Assembly (NCBI GenBank): GCA_963556255.1
Contig: OY744615.1
Span: forward strand, 3,621,623-3,685,622
Origin: Allolobophora icterica
Taxonomy: Eukaryota > Annelida > Clitellata > Crassiclitellata > Lumbricidae
Length of the DNA: 64,000 bases
Reading direction: 5' to 3'
The notes beneath the pieces were generated by a model, which was not told the DNA's origin, did no database searches, and was given only the letters and a program-made list of their open reading frames with translations. Both the position numbers and the translations under genes were made by a program. Positions 21,238 to 34,260 of the stretch are shown piece by piece (within the stretch, counting starts at the first letter, position 1; every line of letters begins with the position of its first letter).

Positions 21238-22247
21238 TACCCCGTGATCGATCGAGTCAGTCGATCAAGTCGATCGAAACTCGGCCAAGTCGAGTCGGTC
21301 GAAAAATCTTCGACTCGATCGACTTGCAAGTCGAGTCGATCAAATGTTTTGACAAGTCGAGTCGATCGTTGTTTCTTCGACTTGACTCGACTATGAAATA
21401 TTTTCTTACTATTTCTTGCTGCTACTTCACAAAATGACTCACATGGTGTGATGACGTAGGCCTAATGCTTTGTTAACGCACAACTACCGTATTAACCTGA
21501 TTTTAAGTTCAGTACAAATTATGACACTTTTGGTGTCTTCGTACAGTGGAAGCTGCAGATACTTTTTTCACAGTTTTACGTTGAAAATGGAAAGAGTAAG
21601 ATGCGCAAAAAAATTCAGCTCTGTAGTCAGCATGATGTAAAAATAATTGTTATTTTTACATCATGGTAGTCAGTAACGACGATCTCAAAACGTTCGAATG
21701 TATGTATGTTAGGACGGGACTGAATGCTTCGACTTTGGCTAAGAGCAGTGGCTTGGAAAGTGTTTAATAGTTGCGTGAGCTAACCTCCGACAAAGTAGGC
21801 CCTACAGACCTAAGATGGACAGAATTAGTCCTATATCCGATATAACCAATAAGAATATTTTGCCATTTTTTACAATCAGTTGAAAAGTTAATTATACTAG
21901 GCCTACATATTCATGAAATGAAACGCGTCTATAGCACAATAAGTCAATAACTACTTTAGCAAGCATCAAATACAAAGCGCCAGCCAAAAGTTGTGTGAGC
22001 AATGAGCATGCTTGTGCCTCAGCGCTACAGAGCGAAAACTTGTGTGAGAATTGGCACCTTTGGCGCCATGGCTCCCGGGCCCCTGGCCCAGAGATAAAGT
22101 CCAAGTCGACAAAGTCGACCAAGTCGATCGTTTATTTGCCAAGTCGATCGAGTCGACGAGAGGTCGACTAGTCGACAAAGTCGATCGAGTCGATCGCCGG
22201 CCGAGCCAAGTCGATCGTAGCAGTTCGACTCGATCGATCACGAGGTA
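21238..22247. mobile_element. TA-flanked element with GTCGATCGA-iterated ends
   Basis: Ends TACC(C/T)CGTGATCGATCGAGTC are inverted repeats flanked by TA (or TATA). About 150 bp at each end is packed with TCGA-centred words such as AAGTCGATCGAGTCGA. The 1,010-bp element sits inside a LINE, whose reading frame resumes on the other side. No transposase was found. Tc1/mariner-type mobilisation is possible from the TA flanks but unproven. Confidence 0.75.
21631..21665. repeat. Perfect 16-bp-arm palindrome
   Basis: CATGATGTAAAAATAA, loop TTG, then its exact reverse complement. It lies in the interior of the TA-flanked element. Confidence 0.95.
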
Positions 22248-22440
22248 TAGGAGGGACGCAGATGAGAGACCATGAGAGCGAAGAACTCTTAATGCATATT
22301 GAGAAGAAGAGCTGGTTGCGAGTATGTTGTCCAGATGTGTTTCCATCCCTAGATCCGATGAGAGAGTTACGCTAGGATCTTGATTGTAACGACCCGTTCG
22401 GCGCCTGGTATGACCTGTGGGACTGGGAGGGAATAGAGTA

Positions 22441-22535
22441 ATGGTGACACTCATGGCCAGGAGAACATAATAGATTCGAGGTTCGATACCCGTAACCCTC
22501 TCTAGGGCGGCGCCTTGCATGGCTGCCAAAACGTG
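22441..22535 (+). mobile_element. tRNA-like SINE fragment
   Basis: GAGTAATGGTGACACTCATG is followed by GAGGTTCGATACCCGTAACC, with a perfect GGTTCGATACC B box. GGGCGGCGCCTTGCATGGCTGCC follows, as in the SINE at 17309. Confidence 0.5.
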
Positions 22536-22679
22536 TGTTTATTTAAGATCTTGATTGTGCTGTCATGTTTCAATGTAATCTTACTGCGTACTTGTCAGTT
22601 TTAATTAATAAGGAAGATTATTATTATTAACTATAATAAGCACCATCGAAAAATAAAAGATTAAGGCAAACACAAGAAG

Positions 22680-24339
<1,660 letters not shown>

Positions 24340-24340
<1 letters not shown>

Positions 24341-24385
24341 GCCCTTGAAGAGGCGCTATATAAATTCCATGATTGATTGATTCTC
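24340..24385 (+). mobile_element. LINE 3' terminus with (GATT)n tail
   Basis: CTTGAAGAGGCGCTATATAAATTCCATGATTGATTGATT is the typical 3' end of the CR1/L2-like family in this window, with no coding part left. Confidence 0.6.
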
Positions 24386-24621
24386 GATATTTGAGATCTG
24401 ACTTCTGAACAACTGATTCACACATTACAGGTGCTTAATATCAGATATCTTTTTTTAATATATTGCCATATATATTGGCTTGCATCAAATTGTTGAAATT
24501 CTGAACGGAATAACTACCTCTCATAGTACGCTCATTGCGCTCTTTAAAGATAAGGACATATGCAAGGCAGTTCATAACTAAGAAATAAAGGTTTTCAGTA
24601 GACCCAGTTGGGTGCAATATC

Positions 24622-24722
24622 CATGGGCGGCGATCCCGGGGACCGAGGGGACAAGAACCCCAACTTTTGAGTTCAAAAGTGTCCCGTGTCCCCCCACCTG
24701 TCAAGCAAGATCGCCGCCAGTG
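24622..24722. mobile_element. 101-bp hAT-type MITE, family C
   Basis: Ends CATGGGCGGCGATC and GATCGCCGCCAGTG are flanked by similar 8-mers (GCAATATC and ACAGTATC, 6 of 8 equal). A GGGG-rich left half faces a CCCC-rich right half. Related left halves occur at 40070, 51177 and 52411. Confidence 0.7.
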
Positions 24723-24952
24723 ACAGTATCGGTATAGAAATGCTGCTACAGATTGCTGCTATGATAATGACAATATTCTTTGACCAAATATTTATTATTA
24801 TTTTTATTTTGACTTTGACTTTTATTATTATTATGCAAGTTTGTAACGCTCCCAAAGTATCAGTGTAAATATTAAATTAATTATATTTGTGATATGCCGG
24901 TATTTGAGGTCGGGAATTGTGTCATTACATTTTAACATGATCCATATATAGG

Positions 24953-24961
24953 CCTATAAAA
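24953..24961 (+). promoter_or_regulatory. Candidate TATA box of the BTB gene
   Basis: CCTATAAAAATAGG lies about 50 bp upstream of the start codon and overlaps a TAGGCCTA octamer. A start site near 24985 would give a leader of about 25 bases. An alternative reading is that TATTGCAG at 24979-24986 is a splice acceptor and the promoter lies further upstream. Confidence 0.4.
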
Positions 24962-25007
24962 ATAGGTAATAATTATGATATTGCAGCGGTTGTAACGTTT
25001 AGCAACA

Positions 25008-27167
25008 ATGTCTCGTGGAGAGCAAGGATGGCAAAGCGACAAAACTGTACTCCAGCGGAATCGATACATGCTTGAACATGAAGTCGCAGCTGATGTATGT
25101 TTCGAAGTTGGTACGTCTAGAAGTACTAAACTGGTACTACGGGCTCATAAGTACATGCTGATCTCCGCCAGCCCGGTGTTTGAAGCCATGTTTTGTGGTG
25201 GGCTTGCTGAAACTAATAAAGAAAATGAAAGAATAAAAGTCGAAGATATAGAAGGAAAGACTTTTGAAGAGATGTTGAGGTACAGTATGCCTGTGTAATT
25301 TGTAAGCGAAATTTCTACATTTTCTAACGGTAACAACTGAATTATCTCTTTTTCAATAGCACTATTTCAGACCAATTTCAACTGAAAGAAAATATAAAAG
25401 TATATTTACATAGGAATTGAAGTCGCTTCTCCAGCGAAGTATCATGTAAGTTAACTAACAATTAAAGTTAAAATTTAATTGTTTCATTATATCGTATATT
25501 TCATCTAGTTTTACAATTATAGTTAAAATTTCAGATCAAGTAATTGTCTGAATCGCAAAATAGATTGTTATTTTCAGATAATGGTTGTGCGTTGCCTTTT
25601 TAACACAAATTACTATATATCTTTTCACTAACTCTTGCAAAATTCATGTGTTGGTCCCGGTTTTCTGAAAGAGATTTAGCAAAATCGAGCGCTGTTTGTG
25701 AGTCTTCATTACAGAGGTGCTACATGAATTTGTGATTACAATTAGGTGTACAAGTGAAACATTTCTACACCCATCTCCATTTATACAAACTATTCAATCT
25801 CCCAGAACAGAATTTGGACAATTCATTTCCACGAAAGCAACTGAAGTCTTAAAGTATACAAATGACCATATTCGTGCTATTGACAAGATAAATGTTACGT
25901 ACTGTACTAAAATTGTTTGGCTACTGATTTCGACTTTTTACTTTTGTCGAGCTTCAGCACAGGCCTACATATATACTTGAGCAATTCTAGGTGGTGGATT
26001 AATTATCATGGTTCAATTGCTAAACGTTAAGGCTGCTAAACATTTTCTATATGTTTTAGATACATTTACTACGAAGAATCTAATGTGACCGACGAAAGCT
26101 CGTTGCAGTTGATGCATGCCGCTCATAAATACATGATTCCCAACCTGGTTAAGTTCTGCGAAAAATTCTTAGAGGATGGTCTCAACGATGAAAACGTCTG
26201 CTGTATTCTGGAACAGAGTCTGACTTTCGGCGCAGAAGAACTCAAGAAAAGATGCCTTGCTCTTCTTGCACTGAACTCCAGTGAAATCATGAAATCCAAG
26301 CAGTTTAACGAAATTAATGTGCAAACACTAGATGCAGTTCTGGATATGAACAGAATGGAATGCAGTGAATCCTTTTTGTATCAGGCTTGTATCGGCTGGG
26401 CAAAACATCAACTAAAAAATAACCAAGATGCACAGAATCCGTCTGATCAAGCAATAAGAGATGCGCTTGGTAGACTACTGTACAAGATACGATTTCCAGC
26501 GATGGATCAGAAAGAATTTACTGAATTCACTGCTGATTCTGATGTACTGTCTCCGCAGGAAAAACTCTCAATATTTTACTTTCTGGCAAACGGCAAGAAG
26601 AAGGAAACGTTCGCTTTCATCTGCGCAAAACGGGCTAAATGTTCTGAAAAATTCTGCTGCCGCCAAACAGGTTTAAATGCTCAGTTCGGTCATTCATTTA
26701 TAAGACAAAACAACACAGGGCACAATGAGACTTTAACATTCAAAGCAAGCCATAGCATTTTATTGATGGGAATTCAACTTATTCCATGTAACGGTGGTTA
26801 CAGTCATCGCAAGCATAAATTGACCGTTTCCATATCGTACCAGAAAGCGATAATCACTAATCAGGTAATAAAGGCAAGCGCGGATCCCAACACTGGACAG
26901 GACAAGCTCGTTCTAACCCAACCAACGTTCGCTTCAAAAGAAAGAGATTATACGTTAACCGTAACTTGTTCATGTAGCAATACAAATCTCGATGATTATT
27001 ACGAAATGCCTGTACAGCATTGGAAAGCCAGAAAGAAGTTAGCCATCACAGAGGAATACGAAGTGGAATCTTGTGCTAACAATGTACTTACCGGTACTGA
27101 TACTATAAGTTTTTCAGAGCCTGTGCGTAACCAGTACTTTGTTTCTGGTTTGTATTATAAGTTGTAA
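25008..27167 (+). CDS. BTB-BACK-PHR protein, BTBD6/BTBD3-like (2 exons)
   Basis: Exons 25008-25279 and 26060-27167 join at a phase-2 intron (AG|GTACAG ... TTTTAG|A) to give 459 residues, close to the 480-520 of vertebrate BTBD6 and BTBD3. The N-terminal BTB domain (about 10-110) shows ADVCFEVG, LRAHKYMLISASPVFEAMF and, across the junction, FEEMLRYIYYEE. Next comes a BACK-like region with AAHKYMIPNLVKFCEKFLED and LDAVLDMNRMECSESFLYQA. The last 150 residues correspond to the PHR beta-sandwich but are quite diverged, with a cysteine-rich start (CAKRAKCSEKFCCRQ). Family members act as substrate adaptors of Cullin-3 ubiquitin ligases in the cytoplasm; this role is by homology. A start further upstream is not needed because the ATG lies ahead of the BTB fold. 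A TIR element begins 92 bp after the stop. Confidence 0.88.
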
Positions 27168-27171
27168 TAAA
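27166..27171 (+). promoter_or_regulatory. Polyadenylation signal overlapping the stop codon
   Basis: The coding sequence ends TTGTAATAAA, so AATAAA begins at the second base of the TAA stop. If used, the 3' UTR would be only 15-30 bases long. Confidence 0.5.
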
Positions 27172-28092
27172 GACAAGACTACAGGAAAATGGCACCATTT
27201 TCTCTCGTAAATAATCAAAAAAATGAAAATTAAACGTTTCATCAAGTAAAGCCAAGAGAATTTACGTTAATAACCGCGATCACAAAACCGCGATCGCCAA
27301 AATAGCGATCACAAAATAGCGATTTTGCCAATTGTGATGACCAATAAACATAAACATAAACAGATTATTTTAATAAACCGTTTGAACTTTTAGTAGTTCA
27401 ATCAACACACAACTCAACTCATCGTCGATTACATAATTTGAGTCTCCAGGTTTAACATTAAATTGATAAGTGAGTCATTTTGCGGTAATATGTCACAGTC
27501 ACTAATTGAAGAAGCAAAAAAATTTTTGGGGGCAAATTACATTGATTTTTGTTTGGAGCAAATCTTTAGTATTTCTATTTCACTAATATATATTTGGTTT
27601 TGCACTAATATTTAAAATTATGAAGTTTTTAGCAGAAACAAAATAGCCCTACGAAAATGTTTGTCCACTCCGTTACTCCGTTACCAAAACACATATGAGC
27701 TATTGTTGCGTAACAGCCGGCGTTTATGCGCGTTTCCCTGGAGTATCGGGAACTGTAAGTGGTAGGCTGCGGACAACTCGATGCAACGTTAACCCAGGAG
27801 ACCTCATCGAATTATCCGGATGTCCCGTCGTGCGCCCGGCTCCCGTGGTCTGGCAGGAGACTCAAGAAGACACGTGAAATTCCGATTCAACTTTTAATTC
27901 CGATTCACTTAACTCAATATACAATTCGCAACCAAATCGCAATCACAGTTCGCAAGTTACAATTCGACAAATCGATCGACAATGTACCCGACCTCTTTAC
28001 TCTGACTCTCTCTCTCTGATTCTGAACTCCAAGAACTCCCTCACTAAGAACTCTGAACTCTCTCAAAACTCCCTCTTCGCTGACTCTCCTCC

Positions 28093-28100
28093 TATTTATA
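28093..28100 (+). promoter_or_regulatory. TATA-like box upstream of the satellite
   Basis: TATTTATA in CTCCTCCTATTTATATTCC. The first satellite unit starts near 28121, about where a transcript would begin. Confidence 0.45.
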
Positions 28101-28120
28101 TTCCTTCCGACCCATCATCC

Positions 28121-31100
28121 AACTCCTCCGGAGTAAATATAGCCCGGAGTAAATGCATACTAATGAGCTATCGGATTCCTAACATCAACAGGTTTGGCGC
28201 CAACAAACTCCTCCGGAGTGATTATCCTCCGGAGTAAATGCATAATAATGAGGTTAACAAACTCCTCCGGAGTGGTTTTCCTCCGGAGTAAATGCATATT
28301 AATGAGGCTAGCAAACGCCTAGCAAAGACACTTCGGCGCTAATAAACTCCTCCGGAGTGGTTATCCTCCGGAGTAAATGCATACTAATGAGCTATCGGAT
28401 TCCTAACATCAACAGGTTTGGCGCCAACAAACTCCTCCGGAGTGATTATCCTCCGGAGTAAATGCATAATAATGAGGTTAACAAACTCCTCCGGAGTGGT
28501 TTTCCTCCGGAGTAAATGCATATTAATGAGGCTAGCAAACGCCTAGCAAAGACACTTCGGCGCTAATAAACTCCTCCGGAGTGGTTATCCTCCGGAGTAA
28601 ATGCATACTAATGAGCTATCGGATTCCTAACATCAACAGGTTTGGCGCCAACAAACTCCTCCGGAGTGATTATCCTCCGGAGTAAATGCATAATAATGAG
28701 GTTAACAAACTCCTCCGGAGTGGTTTTCCTCCGGAGTAAATGCATATTAATGAGGCTAGCAAACGCCTAGCAAAGACACTTCGGCGCTAATAAACTCCTC
28801 CGGAGTGGTTATCCTCCGGAGTAAATGCATACTAATGAGCTATCGGATTCCTAACATCAACAGGTTTGGCGCCAACAAACTCCTCCGGAGTGATTATCCT
28901 CCGGAGTAAATGCATAATAATGAGGTTAACAAACTCCTCCGGAGTGGTTTTCCTCCGGAGTAAATGCATATTAATGAGGCTAGCAAACGCCTAGCAAAGA
29001 CACTTCGGCGCTAATAAACTCCTCCGGAGTGGTTATCCTCCGGAGTAAATGCATACTAATGAGCTATCGGATTCCTAACATCAACAGGTTTGGCGCCAAC
29101 AAACTCCTCCGGAGTGATTATCCTCCGGAGTAAATGCATAATAATGAGGTTAACAAACTCCTCCGGAGTGGTTTTCCTCCGGAGTAAATGCATATTAATG
29201 AGGCTAGCAAACGCCTAGCAAAGACACTTCGGCGCTAATAAACTCCTCCGGAGTGGTTATCCTCCGGAGTAAATGCATACTAATGAGCTATCGGATTCCT
29301 AACATCAACAGGTTTGGCGCCAACAAACTCCTCCGGAGTGATTATCCTCGGGAGTAAATGCATAATAATGAGGTTAACAAACTCCTCCGGAGTGGTTTTC
29401 CTCCGGAGTAAATGCATATTAATGAGGCTAGCAAACGCCTAGCAAAGACACTTCGGCGCTAATAAACTCCTCCGGAGTGGTTATCCTCCGGAGTAAATGC
29501 ATACTAATGAGCTATCGGATTCCTAACATCAACAGGTTTGGCGCCAACAAACTCCTCCGGAGTGATTATCCTCCGGAGTAAATGCATAATAATGAGGTTA
29601 ACAAACTCCTCCGGAGTGGTTTTCCTCCGGAGTAAATGCATATTAATGAGGCTAGCAAACGCCTAGCAAAGACACTTCGGCGCTAATAAACTCCTCCGGA
29701 GTGGTTATCCTCCGGAGTAAATGCATACTAATGAGCTATCGGATTCCTAACATCAACAGGTTTGGCGCCAACAAACTCCTCCGGAGTGATTATCCTCCGG
29801 AGTAAATGCATAATAATGAGGTTAACAAACTCCTCCGGAGTGGTTTTCCTCCGGAGTAAATGCATATTAATGAGGCTAGCAAACGCCTAGCAAAGACACT
29901 TCGGCGCTAATAAACTCCTCCGGAGTGGTTATCCTCCGGAGTAAATGCATACTAATGAGCTATCGGATTCCTAACATCAACAGGTTTGGCGCCAACAAAC
30001 TCCTCCGGAGTGATTATCCTCCGGAGTAAATGCATAATAATGAGGTTAACAAACTCCTCCGGAGTGGTTTTCCTCCGGAGTAAATGCATATTAATGAGGC
30101 TAGCAAACGCCTAGCAAAGACACTTCGGCGCTAATAAACTCCTCCGGAGTGGTTATCCTCCGGAGTAAATGCATACTAATGAGCTATCGGATTCCTAACA
30201 TCAACAGGTTTGGCGCCAACAAACTCCTCCGGAGTGATTATCCTCCGGAGTAAATGCATAATAATGAGGTTAACAAACTCCTCCGGAGTGGTTTTCCTCC
30301 GGAGTAAATGCATATTAATGAGGCTAGCAAACGCCTAGCAAAGACACTTCGGCGCTAATAAACTCCTCCGGAGTGGTTATCCTCCGGAGTAAATGCATAC
30401 TAATGAGCTATCGGATTCCTAACATCAACAGGTTTGGCGCCAACAAACTCCTCCGGAGTGATTATCCTCCGGAGTAAATGCATAATAATGAGGTTAACAA
30501 ACTCCTCCGGAGTGGTTTTCCTCCGGAGTAAATGCATATTAATGAGGCTAGCAAACGCCTAGCAAAGACACTTCGGCGCTAATAAACTCCTCCGGAGTGG
30601 TTATCCTCCGGAGTAAATGCATACTAATGAGCTATCGGATTCCTAACATCAACAGGTTTGGCGCCAACAAACTCCTCCGGAGTGATTATCCTCCGGAGTA
30701 AATGCATAATAATGAGGTTAACAAACTCCTCCGGAGTGGTTTTCCTCCGGAGTAAATGCATATTAATGAGGCTAGCAAACGCCTAGCAAAGACACTTCGG
30801 CGCTAATAAACTCCTCCGGAGTGGTTATCCTCCGGAGTAAATGCATACTAATGAGCTATCGGATTCCTAACATCAACAGGTTTGGCGCCAACAAACTCCT
30901 CCGGAGTGATTATCCTCGGGAGTAAATGCATAATAATGAGGTTAACAAACTCCTCCGGAGTGGTTTTCCTCCGGAGTAAATGCATATTAATGAGGCTAGC
31001 AAACGCCTAGCAAAGACACTTCGGCGCTAATAAACTCCTCCGGAGTGGTTATCCTCCGGAGTAAATGCATACTAATGAGCTATCGGATTCCTAACATCAA

Positions 31101-32650
31101 CAGGTTTGGCGCCAACAAACTCCTCCGGAGTGATTATCCTCCGGAGTAAATGCATAATAATGAGGTTAACAAACTCCTCCGGAGTGGTTTTCCTCCGGAG
31201 TAAATGCATATTAATGAGGCTAGCAAACGCCTAGCAAAGACACTTCGGCGCTAATAAACTCCTCCGGAGTGGTTATCCTCCGGAGTAAATGCATACTAAT
31301 GAGCTATCGGATTCCTAACATCAACAGGTTTGGCGCCAACAAACTCCTCCGGAGTGATTATCCTCCGGAGTAAATGCATAATAATGAGGTTAACAAACTC
31401 CTCCGGAGTGGTTTTCCTCCGGAGTAAATGCATATTAATGAGGCTAGCAAACGCCTAGCAAAGACACTTCGGCGCTAATAAACTCCTCCGGAGTGGTTAT
31501 CCTCCGGAGTAAATGCATACTAATGAGCTATCGGATTCCTAACATCAACAGGTTTGGCGCCAACAAACTCCTCCGGAGTGATTATCCTCCGGAGTAAATG
31601 CATAATAATGAGGTTAACAAACTCCTCCGGAGTGGTTATCCTCCGGAGTAAATGCATATTAATGAGGCTAGCAAACGCCTAGCAAAGACACTTCGGCGCT
31701 AATAAACTCCTCCGGAGTGGTTATCCTCCGGAGTAAATGCATATTAATGAGGCTAGCAAACGCCTAGCAAAGACACTTCGGCGCTAATAAACTCCTCCGG
31801 AGTGGTTATCCTCCGGAGTAAATGCATATTAATGAGGCTAGCAAACGCATAGCAAAGACACTTCGGCGCTAATAAACTCCTCCGGAGTGGTTATCCTCCG
31901 GAGTAAATGCATATTAATGAGGCTAGCAAACGCATAGCAAAGACACTTCGGCGCTAATAAACTCCTCCGGAGTGGTTATCCTCCGGAGTAAATGCATATT
32001 AATGAGGCTAGCAAACGCCTAGCAAAGACACTTCGGCGCTAATAAACTCCTCCGGAGTGGTTATCCTCCGGAGTAAATGCATATTAATGAGGCTAGCAAA
32101 CGCATAGCAAAGACACTTCGGCGCTAATAAACTCCTCCGGAGTGGTTATCCTCCGGAGTAAATGCATATTAATGAGGCTAGCAAACGCCTAGCAAAGACA
32201 CTTCGGCGCTAATAAACTCCTCCGGAGTGGTTATCCTCCGGAGTAAATGCATATTAATGAGGCTAGCAAACGCCTAGCAAAGACACTTCGGCGCTAATAA
32301 ACTCCTCCGGAGTGGTTATCCTCCGGAGTAAATGCATATTAATGAGGCTAGCAAACGCCTAGCAAAGACACTTCGGCGCTAATAAACTCCTCCGGAGTGG
32401 TTATCCTCCGGAGTAAATGCATAATAATGAGGTTAACAAACTCCTCCGGAGTGGTTTTCCTCCGGAGTAAATGCATATTAATGAGGCTAGCAAACGCCTA
32501 GCAAAGACACTTCGGCGCTAATAAACTCCTCCGGAGTGGTTATCCTCCGGAGTAAATGCATATTAATGAGGCTAGCAAACGCCTAGCAAAGACACTTCGG
32601 CGCTAATAAACTCCTCCGGAGTGGTTATCCTCCGGAGTAAATGCATACAG
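28121..32650 (+). repeat. Higher-order satellite array, 224-bp and 85-bp periods
   Basis: TTTGGCGCCAAC recurs every 224 bp, 16 times from 28197 (GCGCC) to 31557. The 224-bp unit consists of sub-units of 54, 85 and 85 bp. Each has two CTCCGGAG palindromes, then AAATGCATxxTAATGAG. From about 31640 the array changes to a plain 85-bp period (GCGCTAATAA near 31696, 31781, 31866 and so on to 32600), with one 139-bp step. Copies are nearly identical; rare variants such as CTCGGGAG at 29350 and 30917 recur 1,568 bp (exactly seven units) apart, which suggests block duplication. Confidence 0.97.
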
Positions 32651-32766
32651 CGTCCAACATTACAGCATCAAAAACAACAGAACACAAAAAAAATCAAAGA
32701 CCCCAAAGAACCAGTCCAACTCAAGCTTACAAGAGGAGGGGAACCGAGACATTTTTGTCACACTAT

Positions 32767-34260
32767 TTATATATAGTAGACAGCTTCCTACTGCTTAGTT
32801 TGACATGCCAATATGTTCATAGTATTAATGTTTATAAAATAAATATAAAAGAAATTACAATACAAATGATTATTTAATTCCATCACATTTTAAATTTTGT
32901 TAAGAAATTCCACTCCGTTACCAAAAGAAAAATAGGGAATCTTATCAATGAAAAGTTGACTGTATTTTTTGGCCAAATAACATAATAAAAATCACCTTAG
33001 CCAATCATTACCAGTGACCAAATGAACAAAAAAAACATTAAAATATTTATGATGTTGTCTTAAAAATCTGCTCATAACATCAAAATTACATAAAAAAATT
33101 ACCATAAAAAGTTTCGCTCCGTCACCATCTGTCGAGAATTGAGCACAGAATGTGAAAAGTGAACTTTACAAAAAACAGTCTGCCGAAACAAAAATTTTAT
33201 TAAAAATGTCATATATTGTTATATAAGTTGTATTAGAAATGATAATTTAAGTAGACGACTTATCCTGACAGTGGAATAAATTTTAGTACCTCAAGGGTCA
33301 CATTTATGGTAACTGAGTGGACAGTTAACGGAGTGGACAAATTGTGTATCAGCACGGTAAATATCATATTATCTCTCATGCGTCCACATTAATCGTCGGT
33401 ACACTCATTTATAGCCTATAATGTTATATTAAAAATATTATTTTAATTAAATTTATTCATAATCATTGCAAAAGTGCAGTAACGGAGTGGATGTATAGTA
33501 AAAAAAACACATCAGGTACGTAATAAATGAAACTTTGTAAGAAATTTGTCTCAGCATTCAGATCCTGTATTAAGACATACTTACTTACATAGATCTTCAC
33601 AGAAGAGATGTGTTAAGTTGCGAGACCAAAGAACTGAAAGCGTTGTGAGATACGAGATCATTTTTACATGTTAACGGAGCGGACATAATTTTCCGGGGAC
33701 AAGTTAAAATATATTTAAAAAAATTATACTGAAGATCCTGTTCACAAAGCTGTTTTTAGAAATATACAATTATGTTTATTATAAAAGAAACTTACACATT
33801 TTTTGGTTTAATGCAAATCATTTTGAAATTGTAGACGAAAGCAATATGTACTATAGCCTAGGGACGGTAACGGAGTGGAACATTTTAGATTCAAATTAAA
33901 TTTTAATAAATTATTTTATTGCTCTAAATTACTTTCAAAGGTCTTAAATTGTTGACTGATCAATAACGTTTTAATCTAATCACTTAGCATGATCAGATTA
34001 GGTATTGTTTTCTGAGAAATGACCAGGGACAGACGTATTTCCAATTTAGCCAAATACCGGAAAATGACTCAAGTATAGGCCTACATCGTTAGACATTTTA
34101 AAGACAGGTTTCACATTGAACTTGTAGCATTAAATTAGATTAGAGTCTTGTAGGCCTATAGACCTACTTCATATGTATAGGGTCTACTTCGTTAAAAGAC
34201 GCTTAAACGCTATTTTGTAAAGTTTTAATTTAAATTAGAGTCTACGAGTACATTGGAAAT
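32767..34260. other. Right arm of the TIR element
   Basis: AT-rich sequence without coding signals, containing the repeated GTAACGGAGTGGAC motif. Together with 27259-27703 it is what remains of the original element. Confidence 0.6.

Larger units (their letters stand above)
20751..22440 (-). pseudogene. Jockey-like LINE, 3' half, split by an insertion
   Basis: The minus strand shows PSVTLSSDLGMETHLDNILA then SSQYALRVLRSHGL (22380-22265). After the insertion 21238-22247 it continues with ATAIAQIFYASPAWWGFTS, RMIRLGFLPVDA and RIRSHNFSLPHKDDRNYISR, ending at 20880. This is the region after the reverse transcriptase core. The 3' end carries an (AATC)n run at 20753-20771. Only 3' parts remain. Confidence 0.82.
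27704..32762 (+). mobile_element. Probable solo LTR enlarged by a tandem array
   Basis: It begins TGTTGCGTAACAG, ends TTTTTGTCACA and is flanked by CTAT on both sides (27700-27703 and 32763-32766). The order is: conserved GCTGCGGACAACTCG...CCAGG block (27766-27810), CTC-rich leader, TATA-like box, 4.5-kb array, A-rich tail. The body resembles the LTR at 372-1412. No retroviral-type coding region is present. The 4-bp duplication is short and could arise by chance, so the LTR status rests on its agreement with the other copy. Confidence 0.55.

Noticed and set aside
21966..22529. 187-residue minus-strand protein
   Set aside because: It is a fusion of LINE tail sequence with the TCGA-rich end of the inserted element; the lower half is translated repeat.
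22441..22535. Genuine tRNA gene
   Set aside because: A B box is perfect, but no acceptor stem, anticodon arm or proper A-box spacing can be drawn. The other tRNA-like patches fail in the same way and fit SINE heads better.
28121..32650. CRISPR-like array
   Set aside because: The repeats are contiguous satellite units with no unique spacers, in an animal genome.
32641..32877. 78-residue open frame at the end of the satellite
   Set aside because: It starts within the last repeat unit and runs over the A-rich LTR tail, with no recognisable domain.
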